From contig OY978525.1 in the NCBI GenBank assembly GCA_963854835.1, positions 104,204,417 through 104,268,416 on the forward strand: a stretch of DNA of 64,000 bases, in the 5' to 3' direction. Both the position numbers and the translations under genes were made by a program. Below the pieces are notes generated by a model that saw nothing but the letters and a program-made list of their open reading frames with translations, was not told the origin of the DNA and ran no database searches. Shown here one piece after another: positions 32,997 through 47,153 of the stretch (position 1 is its first letter; each line of letters starts with the position of its first letter). The DNA comes from Megamerina dolium. Taxonomy: Eukaryota > Arthropoda > Insecta > Diptera > Megamerinidae.

Positions 32997-34979
32997 TAAT
33001 TCACTTAATTTTTTGGACATTGTTTTATATATATTCATTCTATTCATATACGACTTTTTTTCTATAGAAATTCTACATGTAATATCATTTCTTCATAATC
33101 ATTAATCGTTCGTGAATCTATAGGCACCTCCCGTCTACACCTTGATACCTACTCATGTCGGATATTAATACTTTGATACGATGTATGTATTCGTATATCG
33201 GAAATATGGCAATTTGAGGTGTATATAGACAAAAACAGAGATCATGTTCAAAGTTCATGTTGTTGTGGTTTTTGTTGCTTACGGACATTTCTTCTTCTTG
33301 TGCTTGTGAAGTGGTTTTGAATGATGCTGCACAAACATTTAACTTGGTCAGCTGCCAGGTACATATGTACATATATGTACTTGTAGGTATTAACAAGTAT
33401 TTCCTTTTTACTTATATTTTTGTTTTTCGAGCCCTCAATGCTACTTTTCAGTTATTTAATATTGATTGGCTAATGTTGTTGTTGTTGTTATTGTAGTTTC
33501 ATTGTTCATGTTGTGCTCTGTGTAGATTGTTTTCTCATTGTTGTTTGAATTGTTGAATGTTTTATTCGAGATTGGAAAATAAAAGTTATGGACAATGAAA
33601 TAGATTGAGAAAAAAAAAAGAAGAAAAAGAAATATTTCGAAATCAAACTTTGAATAGAAAATACAATATATGAAAAATACGATATATTTTGCAGACTTGA
33701 CATTGATCAATATCAATCGCCTTGTATATACTATGTAATTTCTTTGAATATTTGATTCTCGGTATTATCATAAGGCAGCAGAAAGTGGTAGCCAGTGTTA
33801 ATACAATAGCTTTGTAATATAGCCTTTAGAATAATCCTAGTTTTCAGCATGGAAATCATTGCTTTGTTGATACATCTATTCACTTGTAAAATTATTGTTA
33901 AATACTTCCTTACCAAAGGCCCATTCAGTACTGAAAAAAATTACCATACAGTCGACCGGTGCTAGTCCGAATTATACCTTGCACATGCAGATATATCGTA
34001 TATAAAATGTTGGCTCGCATATCTATATTTACGGAGATTTCTGTTATTTCAGTTGCATTCCCCCTAATAATTCTACATATAATTTTGCAAATAATATAAT
34101 AATAAACACCTCAAAAACAAATTGAATACGAAGGATATATGGCTGATCGGTGCAAAAACTTTTGTTGTTCTACTCAAAGTAGGAAACTAAATAAATATTG
34201 CTATTTAAATTATTCTTAGCATATAAAATCCCATCAAAATATCTTGATCGTATATCCATAGTATGTCGAAATATCAAGTTGGAATCATATGGAATATTAA
34301 GCAACTAAGAAATCCAGTCAATGTCAGTTACCTCTCGAATTATATCTATAATTCTTGTATTACATAGAGATGATCACAGCAAATAATTTGAAAAAAAAAA
34401 TACAAAAAAGGAACAACATAAAATAAACCCAAAAAGAACATAGAGAACAATAACAACAACAACAATAATGATGATAATAAGAACAACATACCGATTAAAT
34501 ATCAACAAACATTACTTTGTTGTTTCTTCTAAGTCACTTTGTATGTATATGTATGTATTGATGCATCTATACTATACATCTATTCCTCGATACTTGATGC
34601 TTGGTGGCGCACGTATTATAAACGATTCCTTAAACGTTTATCCTTTCTGGCCAAAGGATATTATCGAACATGCGAATGAAAAGCAATGAAGGCGATTGAG
34701 CGCAAAAGAAGTTCACAACAATAACAACAATAGCATTTGCTTAGGTGTGTCGTTTATATATCGTCTACATGCACAACATAGTATACTTGTATATTATAAA
34801 TATGTATGTATGTATGTATGTTGTTGAAAGGTGAGCTGTTTGTATAGAAACAATATGTAAATGGTGATGTAGTCGTAGTCCGTCCGTCCGTCCGTCTCAA
34901 TATTGTTAGATAAATGCCATATCATTGGAAATTTATTTGCGCGATGTGCAAGAATGGCTCATTTTACTCTCTCACACTC

Positions 34980-35020
34980 TTTCGCTCTCTCTCTCTCTCT
35001 TTCTTTCTTTTTCTCTTTCT
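34980..35020 (+). repeat. CT-rich microsatellite
   Basis: (CT)n followed by TTTC units. Confidence 0.9.
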
Positions 35021-37708
35021 CTAATTTTTCCAATGAATAGCTATTCTCGAATGATAGAAAGAGAATTGAGTTGGAAACGATTACTACTACTATAGACTGT
35101 AGACTGCCTGGCATGTTTAGACGATAGGTTGGCTTGGTGTCTACGTTTGACTATACAATATTTATTTGCTATGTCGATTGATGTTCAAATTTCATTCGAT
35201 TGTTGTTGTTGTTATGGACATTATTATTACTACGACTACAAATACCTAGTATAATAGCGCAACTGTGGGTCTTATGTCTTTTGTCATGTGTACATATGTA
35301 TATATGTATACATACACATATGTGGATACATATGTACAAGTATAAGGCAATGAAATACCCTTGTGCTATATGTTTTTATAACATATTTGTAGATGTTGAT
35401 TGTGAGTTGCGTTTTTTTCTATATATGGAATTTTATTTCAATTTCCATTAAGCACAAATACTTTTGTTATTCCAAAAACGTATTGTATTAATATTAGGTT
35501 GTGGATTACACGACTAATAGCAATTGAGGCAGCCAGTCAGTCGAACTACTTAGACGGCATTTATATATTTTCTTTAAACTTCGTTTTAGTAATAAATTTG
35601 TAAAGATGATTATGGAAATTATTGCTAACAAATTTGATTTAAATATTTAGCTTTTGAAAGACTCCTCCCCCCATTTCACACATCGAATATAGGCAGCAGT
35701 TATTTACGTAAAATAAGCGAAGAGGCTTTATACCTATGGGGTTTGTCACTAAGTATGATGGAACTAAGAGTTAATAGTTAATGTTTAGCGTCCGATGATA
35801 TTGAAAGAATGAAAGAAACTGCTCTATACTAGAAGGTGTTGAAAGTGGGGCCCGATTATTTTGAAGTCTGTTATATTTGTAATTCAGCCAAAGAGGCTAC
35901 CTACGTTTTGCTAGACACAGACACAGAAACTTGAATAGATAATAATTTATCAACTAATAAATAATTTAGCATTCTTTGTCCGAAATAAATCGATTCGTCT
36001 GCTTAGGTATGTATTTTAATCTCACTTTTACTATGTACGTACCATCATTTTTATGTGAAATTATTTTACGCATTTTATTGTTCTCTCATTTAAACTCATA
36101 CTGCAGGAGCCATCAGATTCTTTGCTATGTAGAAAGCTGCGCACATATCTATGCTATAAGTTTACTAACTGCTAACTTATGTACGGCAAGGAATGCATCC
36201 AAATCGAAAGCTAATTAAATGTAATCTAAGCGACGTGTCATTATTTCAATTTTCAGCAGCAAAAGAAAGAAAACAACAAAAGAATAAGAAAGAAAAATGG
36301 AAGAATAAGAAAAGTTAAAATATAGGTACATAATGCTTATATGTACATATACACACAGACACACACGTAAATATGTACATAATTTAGAATACGTATACGA
36401 CATGAAGTGCTCGGATATTCTAATAATAATAATATCTCATTGGTTTGGTCGCTGCTAGAGAGTGTATAAATGAATGAATGAATGAATATACAAAACTGTA
36501 TGAATGAATGAATGAGCAAATGAAGGAGAAAAATATGCAGCATAAAGAGAGGAATACCACCAAAAACGAAATCATTTGATTTCATTCTATGTGTTTACTT
36601 ATATACTTGTATGTTGTTGGTGTCTATATTACCCATGCTACTCATTGATATTAAGATAGACAAAGTAATTAATGACTTTTTAAATATTCATACGAAAATA
36701 ATCAGCATAAATTAATTTGACGGCGAATTTTATGAGTTTGCAAAAATGAAATACACTTTGCATTTAATTAGATTGTAAATATCGTATATGTAAAATGTGC
36801 TATTTATATATGTTTGATCAAAAAAGAGTAATAAATAAATATTTTTGAAGGAATGAAATTTAAGCCGGCTCATTGATGGTATGAGACTCTAAAGAGATGA
36901 TAGTTAATTAATTTCTTATTTATATAATAAAGTAAGCGTGCGAAAAGGCATCAAATTATGAATGAAATGTATTTATATTCTGATTTGATGCCATGACATA
37001 GCTAAAAATTTTGTAATATCATTAAAGGTGATTGAAATTATATTATGTATATACTATTTACTAAAAAAGGGTAATACAAAATTTAACAAATTTAATGAAA
37101 TTCAATCATGTGTGAATAAACTATTTAAATAGATAAACTACATCGTAGATATTACAGCACAGCAGTTTGATTAAAGGCACAGTAACACAACAATGACTTT
37201 GAAAACATTATTTTTTTTTTCCGTGAAAATATGAAGAAAAATGAATAAATTATTTTATATAATTAGGGATCACCTCAATAATATGTAATATTGTACTACT
37301 AACTTTCTCTTCTTAGTTCTTTTCGAATTAAATCGAAGAAATAATTTTTGCAAATCGCCTTTCTTGCTAGTTTTGGCAAGAAATATTTAAAACTTCCAAT
37401 GCTGTGGGAGTTTTGAATACTGCTAGACGTTTTTTCATCAAACTAATATGGTTGTAAAAATCATTTAAAATAAACTTGTTTTAATAATCTGTTGCTTAAG
37501 ATATGATTTGGCTCAGTTAAATCATACCAGTTTGTTTAATGAATCTTCATGAACCCTTAACGAATCTTATTTGTTCGCCAAAATAGCACGGCACATACAA
37601 TTTTAAGTCATTCTCCCAATTCGTCCATAACCTTTTTAACAACTCAACAAACTTGTATGAGAGCTAAGCTTTTTTCATGTCGATGTGCTCGACAAAATGA
37701 CGTTTTTT

Positions 37709-37758
37709 CACAAAAAAAAAAAAAAAAAAAAAAATTAATAATAATAATAATAATAATA
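37709..37758 (+). repeat. Poly-A and (AAT)n tract
   Basis: A run of more than twenty A bases leads into about eight AAT units. It could be the tail of an unrecognised retroelement on the plus strand, but nothing upstream supports that. Confidence 0.85.
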
Positions 37759-37864
37759 AAAATCAATTAAAAATTTAAATCAAATATAAGTCAAAACTTC
37801 ATAACGATATCTTGGCTAAAATTAATGGAAAACATTTTAAAATCTTTCAATATTTCAATAATAG

Positions 37865-37911
37865 GCAACTTTGTTCAGCAACTTTGTTTAGAAACTTTGT
37901 TTAGCAGCTTT
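37865..37911 (+). repeat. 13-bp tandem repeat, about 3.5 units
   Basis: Units GCAACTTTGTTCA, GCAACTTTGTTTA, GAAACTTTGTTTA and GCAGCTTTC. Confidence 0.85.
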
Positions 37912-40250
37912 CATAATAACAGACTGCATTTTATAAATTAAAAGACAGTAGAATTCTTTACCGATCAGAGAGCACAAGGCAATAAAAATTGAAACAAATT
38001 CTAACGTATGAAGCCTTTGATTCATCAACTATCAACCAAATAGTCAGTCATTTGGAGAAATCCACACTTGACTCTATTAAGTAAAATCCAATGTTGGGTT
38101 CCACATAAGAGTCATGTACTACGATATGAAATATGCTAACGAACATTCGAGTTTGTGCTTCCTATAATTTCATTGATCGTCTTTTGCATACTATCCGTGA
38201 TTATAGCGAATCTTCAACTAATATTTGGAATCATCAAAACATGAGTTAGCAGCAAATTTCTTAAATAACAAATATTGGAGATTTGATCTTTACTATTAGC
38301 TGCTTGGATACGATAGTCTGATCTTCATCGATGATGTCATTGCATGGATTTGTGGGTGTTTCGATTTATTAGGAATAGGTCACTTTGTCAAGCCATTATA
38401 GTGTTATTAATTGGTGGATAAAGGCTGCACATGTGATCTTAAACAGAGATTATAAAATTACCAATACGATATTGTCTAACACTTAGACTACTCAGACTGC
38501 TATAAAGTATTTGTGATCTGATATTTATCATAACCAGAGACCATGGCATACTATTCTCTCTTGACTCGTTAGCATCATGAGATTTGCTTCAATTTATTTT
38601 GTTTTTTGATAGATTTAAAGTAATTTAAAAATTGATATCAAGCGCAGCACAATGGAGGTGTTACGGCTGAGTGCTGCGGTTGCTTCGAAGTCTTGCAAAA
38701 AATAAATAGTCTAAACAAAAAAGATGACAAAGCAAAATGACAGGAAAGTGCAACAAGTCTAGTCAATCTGATTGAAACTACATCAAAAGCATAGGTAAAC
38801 ATTGATTGAAATACGGGATATATAAATTGGAGAGGTGTTCTGCAAATGCTAAACAAGCGAAAACGTAGAGGAAGAATTGAGAACAATTGAGATCCTAAAC
38901 CGACCAATTAAGCTTACCAAAAATATTCTGCTAGCCTTCATGAAACCATAAAATATTCATAAATTTCGAAGTGAAGTTAGTCCACACAGAAATCCACTGT
39001 TTCTAAGTAAGTTGTCATCTGACAAAATGATTTATAGAAAAAATATACCGAAAATAATTTTATGTCATTTCGTGAATTATTACACTCAGACTCAGTTGAA
39101 GACTTGTAAGCTAAAACGACTTTCAAAAACAATTAAGAAGACAAAAGAAATATCTTCTATATTTTCAGTTAATATATGTATGTACATATGCATGTGTACG
39201 ATACTTTAAAAAAATCAGCAAGATTGTGTATATTTTTATATTTCTTTGTTCTTTCGAATGTAGAATTAGGGACAAAAAAATTAAAAACTAATTCAACGTA
39301 GTACCTTTTTTTTTTTACCAACATAACATATGCAATTTTTTTTTTGTCACTACTCACTCCATATGCATGGTTGGGTATATGTGCAAATAATGGGTAAATA
39401 TGAAATGTAGTAGTAATTGCAACATGAATGTATACAATGTCAATGGCAGTGTCTGTAGTATAATTTTGTATTTTATTTTGTTGTTGTTGTGCAAAAAAGA
39501 AATGAGTTGAATTTGTTTTCTTCTCTTTTTGTTAGCTTTGTTTTGTTTATAAATATGAAATTCCCATGCAATGCACACATCGAGATATTATACGAGAACA
39601 GATAGACAGATAGAAATCGGAAAACATGCCAGACAGACGCTTTGATGCACTTGCTTCTTTGTTTCAACTTGACTGAATTGTAGCAGACATCTCAAGTTGA
39701 ATGCATATGTATGTGTACATGTGTTGTATTTTGTAAATGCATTACAAAATACGACTTGCTATTGGAATTAAGCTTCAAAGTGTACACCTTAGTACTAATA
39801 CGTGTGTATACATCCCTCCGTCCCCTATTATTACTCTATGGGAATTCTCTGTCTATGTGTTTGTTGGTTGCAAGTTCAACGTATGTGACAAAGTCGACTC
39901 AAATATCTTAAAGATGTTAATACAGCCGCAATGCATTACAATGCAATTTAATGCATACTAGACACAGACTAGTATTTACTACGAGTACACACAAACGAGT
40001 ACATATGCACGAATGCAATTTTGCAGACAACATACATCTGCTAGTAGTGTGTGCGGCTTACGTATGTACGTATGATAACACAAACTGAAAATTCTTTCTT
40101 TGTAATGAAGTAATTGAGACACACACATACACATTCGCTTATGATGACGATGTCAATGATGAGCAGAATGAGCAGAATGATGAGAACAAAGTAAGCACTT
40201 AACATTTTATGTTGTTTTTAATTATTTGCACAACACCATCATACCACTAT

Positions 40251-40271
40251 TCTCTCTCTCTCTCTCTCTCT
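40251..40271 (+). repeat. (TC)n microsatellite
   Basis: About ten uninterrupted TC units. Confidence 0.95.
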
Positions 40272-41119
40272 ATCATTTTGTTTTTGAATCCACCAATTTT
40301 GTTGCAACTTCAAAATTTCGTACGAGTATAATATTTTATAATTATATTACAATTTCGTTTTTTTAAGTTATGCCATTTTTGTTGGTTTATTTTGTCTATA
40401 AAATTCTTATTTATAGCTTGTGGGTGTTGATGATTATGTACTACACTTGTTGTTGTTGTTGTAAGCTATTATACATTTTTAATGAGTTTAAAAAAGCAAG
40501 CAAACAAAAAAATGAATAAATAAACAAATAAGAAGAAGAAGAAGAAGAATACACTGAGCTTAAGATTACAATGAACCTATGTATATAGAAAATGATATAC
40601 AAATATGCGTAAGTGTTGATTAATTTTGAATAGCGTAATGAAAGGAAAAGCTGAAGAATAACTTTGAATTATAGTTTTTTAATTTTTAATTTTTTTTGTA
40701 ATACTTTTCATTAAAATAATTTTTTTTTAAATATTTTTTTTTCATTATTTTATTTTTTGGAAGAAGTACATACAATGATGATTGATACTTTGAGTTTTTC
40801 AAATATTATAATGAAATAAATTTTTTTAATCAGTTGCAAGCATTTCTATGAGTAGCTTGAAGAAAGTGGTCTCACTGGCTAACATGAATTACCTTTAACA
40901 ATATGAATTCCATCAACAGACTATATTACTTTGTAGCCTTTGTTTCTTTTTTACTATTTCAAATTTAATGGAATATGGTGTATTTGGCAAATCTGAAATC
41001 AAGCAGAGAATCTTAATATATTTTAAAATATCAAGGTCGAAAGTTTTGAGAGTTGCAAGACATTTTCCACTTTAGATGATGAAGAACATCGAGTTTCCAT
41101 CATCAGTTGTTTGCGTGTG

Positions 41120-41225
41120 TGTGGCACTTATAGGTCCCGAAGGACCCTTCGGTCAAGCATCACTACCAATACTGTTGTACATGTTAAATTTTAGTACAAG
41201 ACAAGTAGTACAAGACAATAGAATT
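41120..41225 (-). mobile_element. Old SINE 3' fragment (unit 1 of the tandem duplication)
   Basis: In the plus orientation it reads GTGGCACTTATAGGTCCCGA, then CTTCGGTCAAGC and AATACTGTTGTACATGTTAA. It aligns with the reverse-orientation SINE at 57711-58075 (GTGGCACTTAAAGCCCCAAA, TATTGGCCGAGC, TTACTGTTGTGCTTATTAAA). Only the tail part is preserved. Confidence 0.65.
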
Positions 41226-41529
41226 CATTGCCATAACTCAAAAAAAAAAAAAATAAAATAATGAATTCAATTCAAAATGTAATTTTTATTCCGTATATTT
41301 TCTTCAAAAAACTATGTAGACTTGAATGTTTTTAACATACTTGGCGAATTATGATGGACTTGGCACATCTGAAATTACGCAGATAATCTTAACATATTTT
41401 CAATTAATAAGTTAGAAAGGTCTAAGAGTAATAGACATCATCCACTTTAGTTGGTGAAGATCATTGAACCCCCCATCCTACTGGATGATGACTTTATATG
41501 AGGATAACTGTTTGGCAGAAGAATGTGTT

Positions 41530-41605
41530 TAACATTTATAGGCACCGAAGGGTCCTTCCTGTACTGTTGTCCGTGTTAAATTTTTACCAGTGCTATAAGA
41601 CAATA
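41530..41605 (-). mobile_element. Old SINE 3' fragment (unit 2 of the tandem duplication)
   Basis: ACATTTATAGGCACCGAAGG followed by TACTGTTGTCCGTGTTAAAT. It is a second, more diverged version of the fragment at 41120-41225 and arose with the tandem duplication. Confidence 0.55.
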
Positions 41606-42378
41606 TAAATTTATCGTCATAATTTAAAATAAATGTGAGTACATTTTTTAAATTGAATTTAAAATTTGTGCAAAATTTTCATATCATTTAAATTTTGACC
41701 AGTGCTACAAGACAATAGAATTTATCATCATAATTCAAAATAAATTTGAGAATACTTTTTAAATTCAATTTATCATTTTTGCAAAATTTTAATATCATTT
41801 AAATATAATTTTTATTCTGTTAAAAATTCTGAAATATCTAGACTTGAATGTTTTCAACACACCTCAAAAAATGACGAATTTTTTCTTTACATTTGAATAA
41901 TAAATTGTAAATATCAATCACTTAACATAGCAGCAGTACAAATAGCAGCCACCCAATATTCTGTTATTAACATTTGCTGTTAATCAATTAAAGAATGTTA
42001 TTAAATGTTCTCTCTTTAGATGTTCAAAGAATAAAATTGACGTCTGCGTATTGCAATCAAAACAAACTGAAATTAATCTCAAACAAAATGCAAAAAAAAA
42101 AAAAATGCCGGTAAATCTGTTTCCACTATTTTCTTATTTTTCCCTCCACTTCAATTTGTTTTCAAATTCAATACAAATTGCACACAAAAGTACAAGTGTT
42201 GCCATTTCAAGAGCAACTCTCTTCTACTTGTTGTTGGAGTTGTTTTTAGTACAAAAGGTATTCAATCATTCGCAAGTTCGCAGATTGAGAAATGAATATT
42301 GAAAAAAAAAAATTTTAAAATAAAAATTGAAAACTTGTTCGCATACTGGACGACGATATGTAACATTATCATCGCCAT

Positions 42379-42411
42379 CGTCGTTGTCGTCGTCGTCGTC
42401 GTCGTTGTCGT
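42379..42411 (+). repeat. (CGT)n microsatellite
   Basis: About eleven CGT units with one or two CGT-to-TGT changes. Confidence 0.9.
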
Positions 42412-45400
42412 CCTCCCTACATTGTCGTGCATCGTTATCGTTGGAATTCGCTGCAACAAGCGAACAACTAAATGCCCAATATTAAAGCTGATACTAAAAC
42501 TACACGGTACAATGAGGAATGTATTAAGTAGAAGACGACGATGAAGGGATTACATACGATATACAATATATATATATATATATTTATTTGAAGTGTTGTA
42601 AAATAAGAAACCAGAAAAATAGCTCCCACCGTATGGATGCGACGGCATGTGGCATGTTGCATGTGGATACATACGAGTACATGTGGACATACAAACGCAA
42701 AATATACATATACACATTCATGAAAGTGTTGCTTATTGCGAGGAACTTGGCAGGCATTCGGCTGTTAGAATAACAAACAGTATGTGCGGCAATTGCGAAA
42801 TGGACGGTTCGTTTTTGCGGATAACAAAGTGATAGTTTTCGTTTTTCACTTTCGTATGGAGCTTCTAAAGAAAAATGCATTAAAAAAAAAAATAAGTAGC
42901 GTAAAACGTGTTTAATGAACGTACAACTAAACAACAATAACAAGTAAATTTCGTATTGAAATGAATATGAAAGAAAAAAACGTTTGAAACCATTTGAATA
43001 AAGAAAAAAATTGCTCAATTTTTTATCATTTAAAGTGATGGAATTAAACAAAAATTTTATTTAATTTATTTTAAAAGTTTTTATGCAGTAAAATAAAAAT
43101 ATTACCAAATAATATGTGGTAAAAATTATATCAATATTTGTGAATGTGTATAACCAATGAAACATATAACAAGCTTATAACTCCTAAAACATAATAGAAG
43201 AACACAAGATGCGTGTATACGAGAGCAGCGACTGACTTCAATTCAAAATTAGTCACAAACAGGTTATGAGAATTTTCAATATATACAATATGTATTTGGT
43301 ATTTTCGTTGTTGTTGAACTTTTCAAAATCTTGACACTTGAGCAATTCCTATTTTATATTTATATTTTCGCAATTGACATTTTTACTATTTTATACAAAA
43401 GTCTTCAAGACTGCGACAATGCAATTGCGTCTATGTGTAATATGCTTTTGTCTCGCTGATCATACATCTTATTATATTACGTATATATAATACTACACTC
43501 TTGTTGTACGTTCTTCAAATGGCCGTTTTAGTTGTCTGTAGTATTTTCGGTAATAGCATTGTGTGTGTGTCTGTTTTTTGCCATGTCAGCAATTTTTGTG
43601 CAGCACTTTACATTACTTCACTTCAATCGTATTGCTTGCTAAAGCCTTTTTTTTACTTCTATAGTATGATGCTTTGGATTTTATGACTTTTGCTGTTCTG
43701 TTTCATTTTCAGCTTGGCTTCTTGGCTTCTTTCGACTTATGTATGTATTTTGCAAATACAATTACTCGTATGTACGCTTTCGAGAATTGTGTTTTATGAC
43801 TCCATTTTTTGATTTTAGTGACTTTATATGTTCATATGTTTAAGTTTTGTTCGTTAAATATAAAAGAAATGATGATCATTTCATATTGCAATCATTTTAT
43901 TATTAAATGAAAATTTACTTTTTAACGATTTTTGATTGACCGTCGTACCATTATTTGTTTTATATTCATTTTGTTGCACTATAATTTTACTGTAACAACA
44001 AAAACTGTTTTTTTTTTCAATTAAAGAATAAATTAAATTTTATGTTGTTATTAAATTTGATGGAAGTTGCTGATTGTAACAACATGGAATATGATCACTT
44101 CAAACATGCATTTTTGAATTTCTTCATATCGAATTGTCGTTTCTTTAACTGTATGAGAATTATAATTATTCAAAAGCTATGCAATTATTGTAATGTCATT
44201 TGCGATATTTCTAGTTGGTAGTTCTTTCGAATATGTCAATAGTTAGGAGATTTGTTTTCGGGGTAGAAACGCGAGTAGATGTGGATATGGTGAAGAATAT
44301 CGTAGAAGGTAAATTCTGTTGGCATTCAGACAAGTGATGTCTATTGTACTAAGTTAGGTTAGATTGATTGCATAAAATCATAGATGTTCTGAAGAAGATT
44401 GACACATATTATGCCATATTTCATTTAATGAATCATCTATGATTACATTTGAAGTTGAGCTTGAAACTATTAGTCCAGCATATAATTTTATTTTTTTTTT
44501 AAAATATCTAAAATATTATCTGCTAGCAGGATTTAACAAATGTATTAATAATATTAATTTACAGTTGGTTGTCTTAGTGTTATTTTCCTACGATATATTT
44601 GATTCCAAGAATTATTAAAGTCATAGTTATAGTCAAGCGAATCGTGATAATGACAAATCATTGTATTTTATTAGCTACAAAGAATTACTAATAATAGCAA
44701 CACTAGATGATAAACTAAAGTACAGATGACAAAGTGGAAATTACAAAATTTAAAAATATTTAGATATAAAAGAAAACATATTTTCAATGCTCGACTTGCT
44801 ATACACAATGGAGCCATATTAACTTCAATAATATTTTCGAGTATTATTTTAATTTTATGATTTATTTAATTATGCTTAACTGGAAAAATAGTTTCATGAT
44901 CGACTTTAACCTAAATAATGTTTTCGAAACTTATTTTTATATTGTGATTTATGATTATTATGTGATATTTTCTAGTTTGGAATGCTATAATTAGTAGACA
45001 AATTTTCTCAAAACAGTTTTGTTCAGAAGTGCTATATTTCCATGACTAGTTATGTTGTTAAGATTGGCTCTATGGCATATATTTCAATGTTGGTATCATA
45101 TTATTATCACTTCGAGCATTATTTTTCCATTCTTTGAGTTTTAAGGTAAAGCAAAGATATCATCACGTCTAAAGGGGCGAACAAATTTATTGATTTCTTC
45201 TAAAGAAATTTCAAAATCTACGTGTGCATAACAAATCTAAGTAACAAAGCTTATGGTCGGCTTAATATTAAATAAAATGACATCTTATAAAAGCAAAAAG
45301 TTGTAAATAAATACTACATATATTGCTGTCTTCCACTAACGATTGTTTATATTTATGAAATGAACAAATATATTGTCCATAAATTTAAGCATGCATAGTG

Positions 45401-45535
45401 TCAAGTAATCATAATTCTGGAAATCATCATTGTGAACATCATTCACTTCACAAATCACAAAATTAAAAATGTGACAAAAAAATAAAAAAAAAAAAAATCG
45501 TTGACTATCGTTCAGCGAAATAGTAACTGGAAAAC

Positions 45536-45560
45536 TTATGAAAACTTAAAGTTTTCATAA
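45536..45560. repeat. Near-perfect palindrome, 12-bp arms, 1-nt centre
   Basis: TTATGAAAACTT, A, AAGTTTTCATAA. Function unknown. Confidence 0.8.
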
Positions 45561-46549
45561 AACTTCTAACTATAAAATATAGGTACAATAGTTCTTCCAT
45601 CCATATATTCCATCAAAATCCATATAATGGATTTTGGTACTGAAATTCAATAAAAAAATTAAAGTCATTAATACAAATAATATTTAGCATAAATTGTATT
45701 ATGAAACTGTGATTTGAGATAATTCGGCAGCCTTGATCTTCTTTCAGATCATATGATCCTTTGTTGTTATACGTTAATCATGTGATTAAATGCTCTCACA
45801 GTAGACAATCATCATGGAAAATAAGCAAAAAATCATTAAATAAAATAAAATGAAATATCCACCTCAACAATTGTGCATCATTGACTTGTTCATGTAATAA
45901 AAAACACTTTACGCGCCAACAACAGTCATTGAACTTTTCCAGTGCAGCAACTTTTCTTAAAATACAGCTCTTTGTGAAGCAGAAAATTGCACACCTGTTT
46001 AATAATTGCATATTAAGTATTTTTTAGATGCTTCAAACAGACATATACATGCATATTTTATATTGACGCCAAAGACCAAACTATTCTGTACTATTATCAT
46101 TGTGTTCTTTAAAAAAAAAATTTTTGGTTTACAACTTACATTGGAAGTCGTTAAGAAAATACAATTTTACATAATTACTAGTTGTGAAAATGTAATAGAA
46201 TTGAAGAAAGAATAAAGAATAAAATGAAACGCGACAAAGCAACATAGACGACGATGACGTAAAGATGGTGGTTGCATGCAATAAAATAGAAGAGAAATAT
46301 AAAAAAAGCCAAAAAAGCAAAAAAAAAATGAAAAGACTAGAAGTACCAGCAAAAGAATGTATAATAAAAAGAGAAAACAAAAAAAAAAAAAAAGAAAAAT
46401 TAAGATGGTAGAATATTCACAACAACTGTAGCAGCATGCCAATGACGTCATTATAAGCTTCATTGCAATCTGCATTCCTCCAGAGACGTTCTTATACCTT
46501 ATATATTGAGATGTTGCAACATATACTTACTTGCTGCCATTGCTACAGA

Positions 46550-46588
46550 CGATGATGATGATTATGACGATGATGATGATGATGATGA
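46550..46588 (+). repeat. (GAT)n microsatellite
   Basis: GAT/GACGAT units, interrupted near the middle by ATTATGAC. Confidence 0.9.
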
Positions 46589-46786
46589 GTTGGTTGAAGC
46601 ATACGAAATGACACAGGCCAATATTGTATAACTACATTGTTCAATGGAACTGTGAATGGTGAATTCAAAAAAGATAGAGAAAAGCAAAGAAAAAAAAATA
46701 AATAAAAAGAAACCATCGAAAAAGCAGTAAAAGCACGTTGCAACATCAAACGAATTTTTTGGTCATTATGAAATGGTGGTATACAA

Positions 46787-46809
46787 ACACACACACACAC
46801 ACACACACA
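46787..46809 (+). repeat. (AC)n microsatellite
   Basis: About eleven AC units. Confidence 0.95.
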
Positions 46810-47145
46810 TACAAAGCAATAAGCAAAAAAAAGTTTTGCAAAGAGAACAACAGAAAAGGTGAAAAAATATGTGCTAAAATGCAACTCTGAATGGACATAA
46901 TGCCCACTTCTTTACTGTCGGTTGGTTACTTGTTATAATGCCGCTTTTTCTTTTCGTCTGCATTGTTAATGTTGTTGTTGTTGCTATTATTGCTGATGAT
47001 ATATTTAAGTAGTCGTCGAAGCAGCATAGTAGCTCATGAAAAAAAAAACGATTATGAGCCATATAAAGAATTTGTCATTTTTTTGAATGTTCTTTATATG
47101 AGAAAATCTATGCTGGTATACGTTCAATTGAAAATATCATCGAAA

Positions 47146-47153
47146 TTATATGT
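47146..47153. repeat. Target-site duplication, left copy (SINE copy 2)
   Basis: TTATATGT, identical to 47308-47315. The last bases may also be SINE sequence (microhomology at the junction). Confidence 0.7.

Larger units (their letters stand above)
33000..40964. other. Long gene-free AT-rich stretch
   Basis: About 8 kb without any supported gene or transposon. It contains GTT runs (33476-33491, 40449-40461), a CT-rich tract with TTTC units (34980-35020), GTCC repeats (34879-34896), TATG repeats (34799-34821), poly-A followed by (AAT)n (37709-37758), a 13-bp tandem repeat (37865-37911), (TC)n at 40251-40271 and (GAA)n at 40531-40548. The region 37980-38500 has a weak reading WVPHKSHV that faintly resembles mariner, but too little to call. 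Confidence 0.5.
40965..41835 (+). repeat. Local tandem duplication, unit about 380 bp, with a nested shorter repeat
   Basis: Two diverged copies align over their length. GGCAAATCTGAAAT at 40986 matches GGCACATCTGAAAT at 41362. TTTTCCACTTTAGATGATGAAGA at 41062 has its partner near 41442. ACAAGACAATAGAATTCATTGCC (about 41210) matches ATAAGACAATATAAATTTATCGTC (about 41594). A third partial copy of the last block starts at 41701 (GTGCTACAAGACAATAGAA), giving a nested duplication of roughly 110 bp. Each large unit contains an old SINE tail. Function unknown; it looks like an ancient segmental event. Confidence 0.8.
41836..47145. other. Gene-free AT-rich stretch with microsatellites
   Basis: Contains (CGT)n at 42379-42411, (AT)n near 42568-42581, a palindrome at 45536-45560, A-rich tracts near 46300-46395, (GAT)n at 46550-46588 and (AC)n at 46787-46809. 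No gene was supported. Open frames such as 42584-43051 on the minus strand are hydrophobic low-complexity reading of AT-rich DNA. Confidence 0.5.

Noticed and set aside
37980..38500. Possible mariner relic (reading WVPHKSHV, then many stops)
   Set aside because: One short resemblance only, with no catalytic block and no terminal repeats.
42584..43051. 155-codon minus-strand frame
   Set aside because: It is hydrophobic and Phe/Leu-rich as expected from AT-rich DNA, has no motif and crosses simple repeats.
46167..46475. 102-codon Phe-rich minus-strand frame that looks like a membrane protein
   Set aside because: It comes from A-rich low-complexity DNA read in reverse. There are no flanking gene signals.
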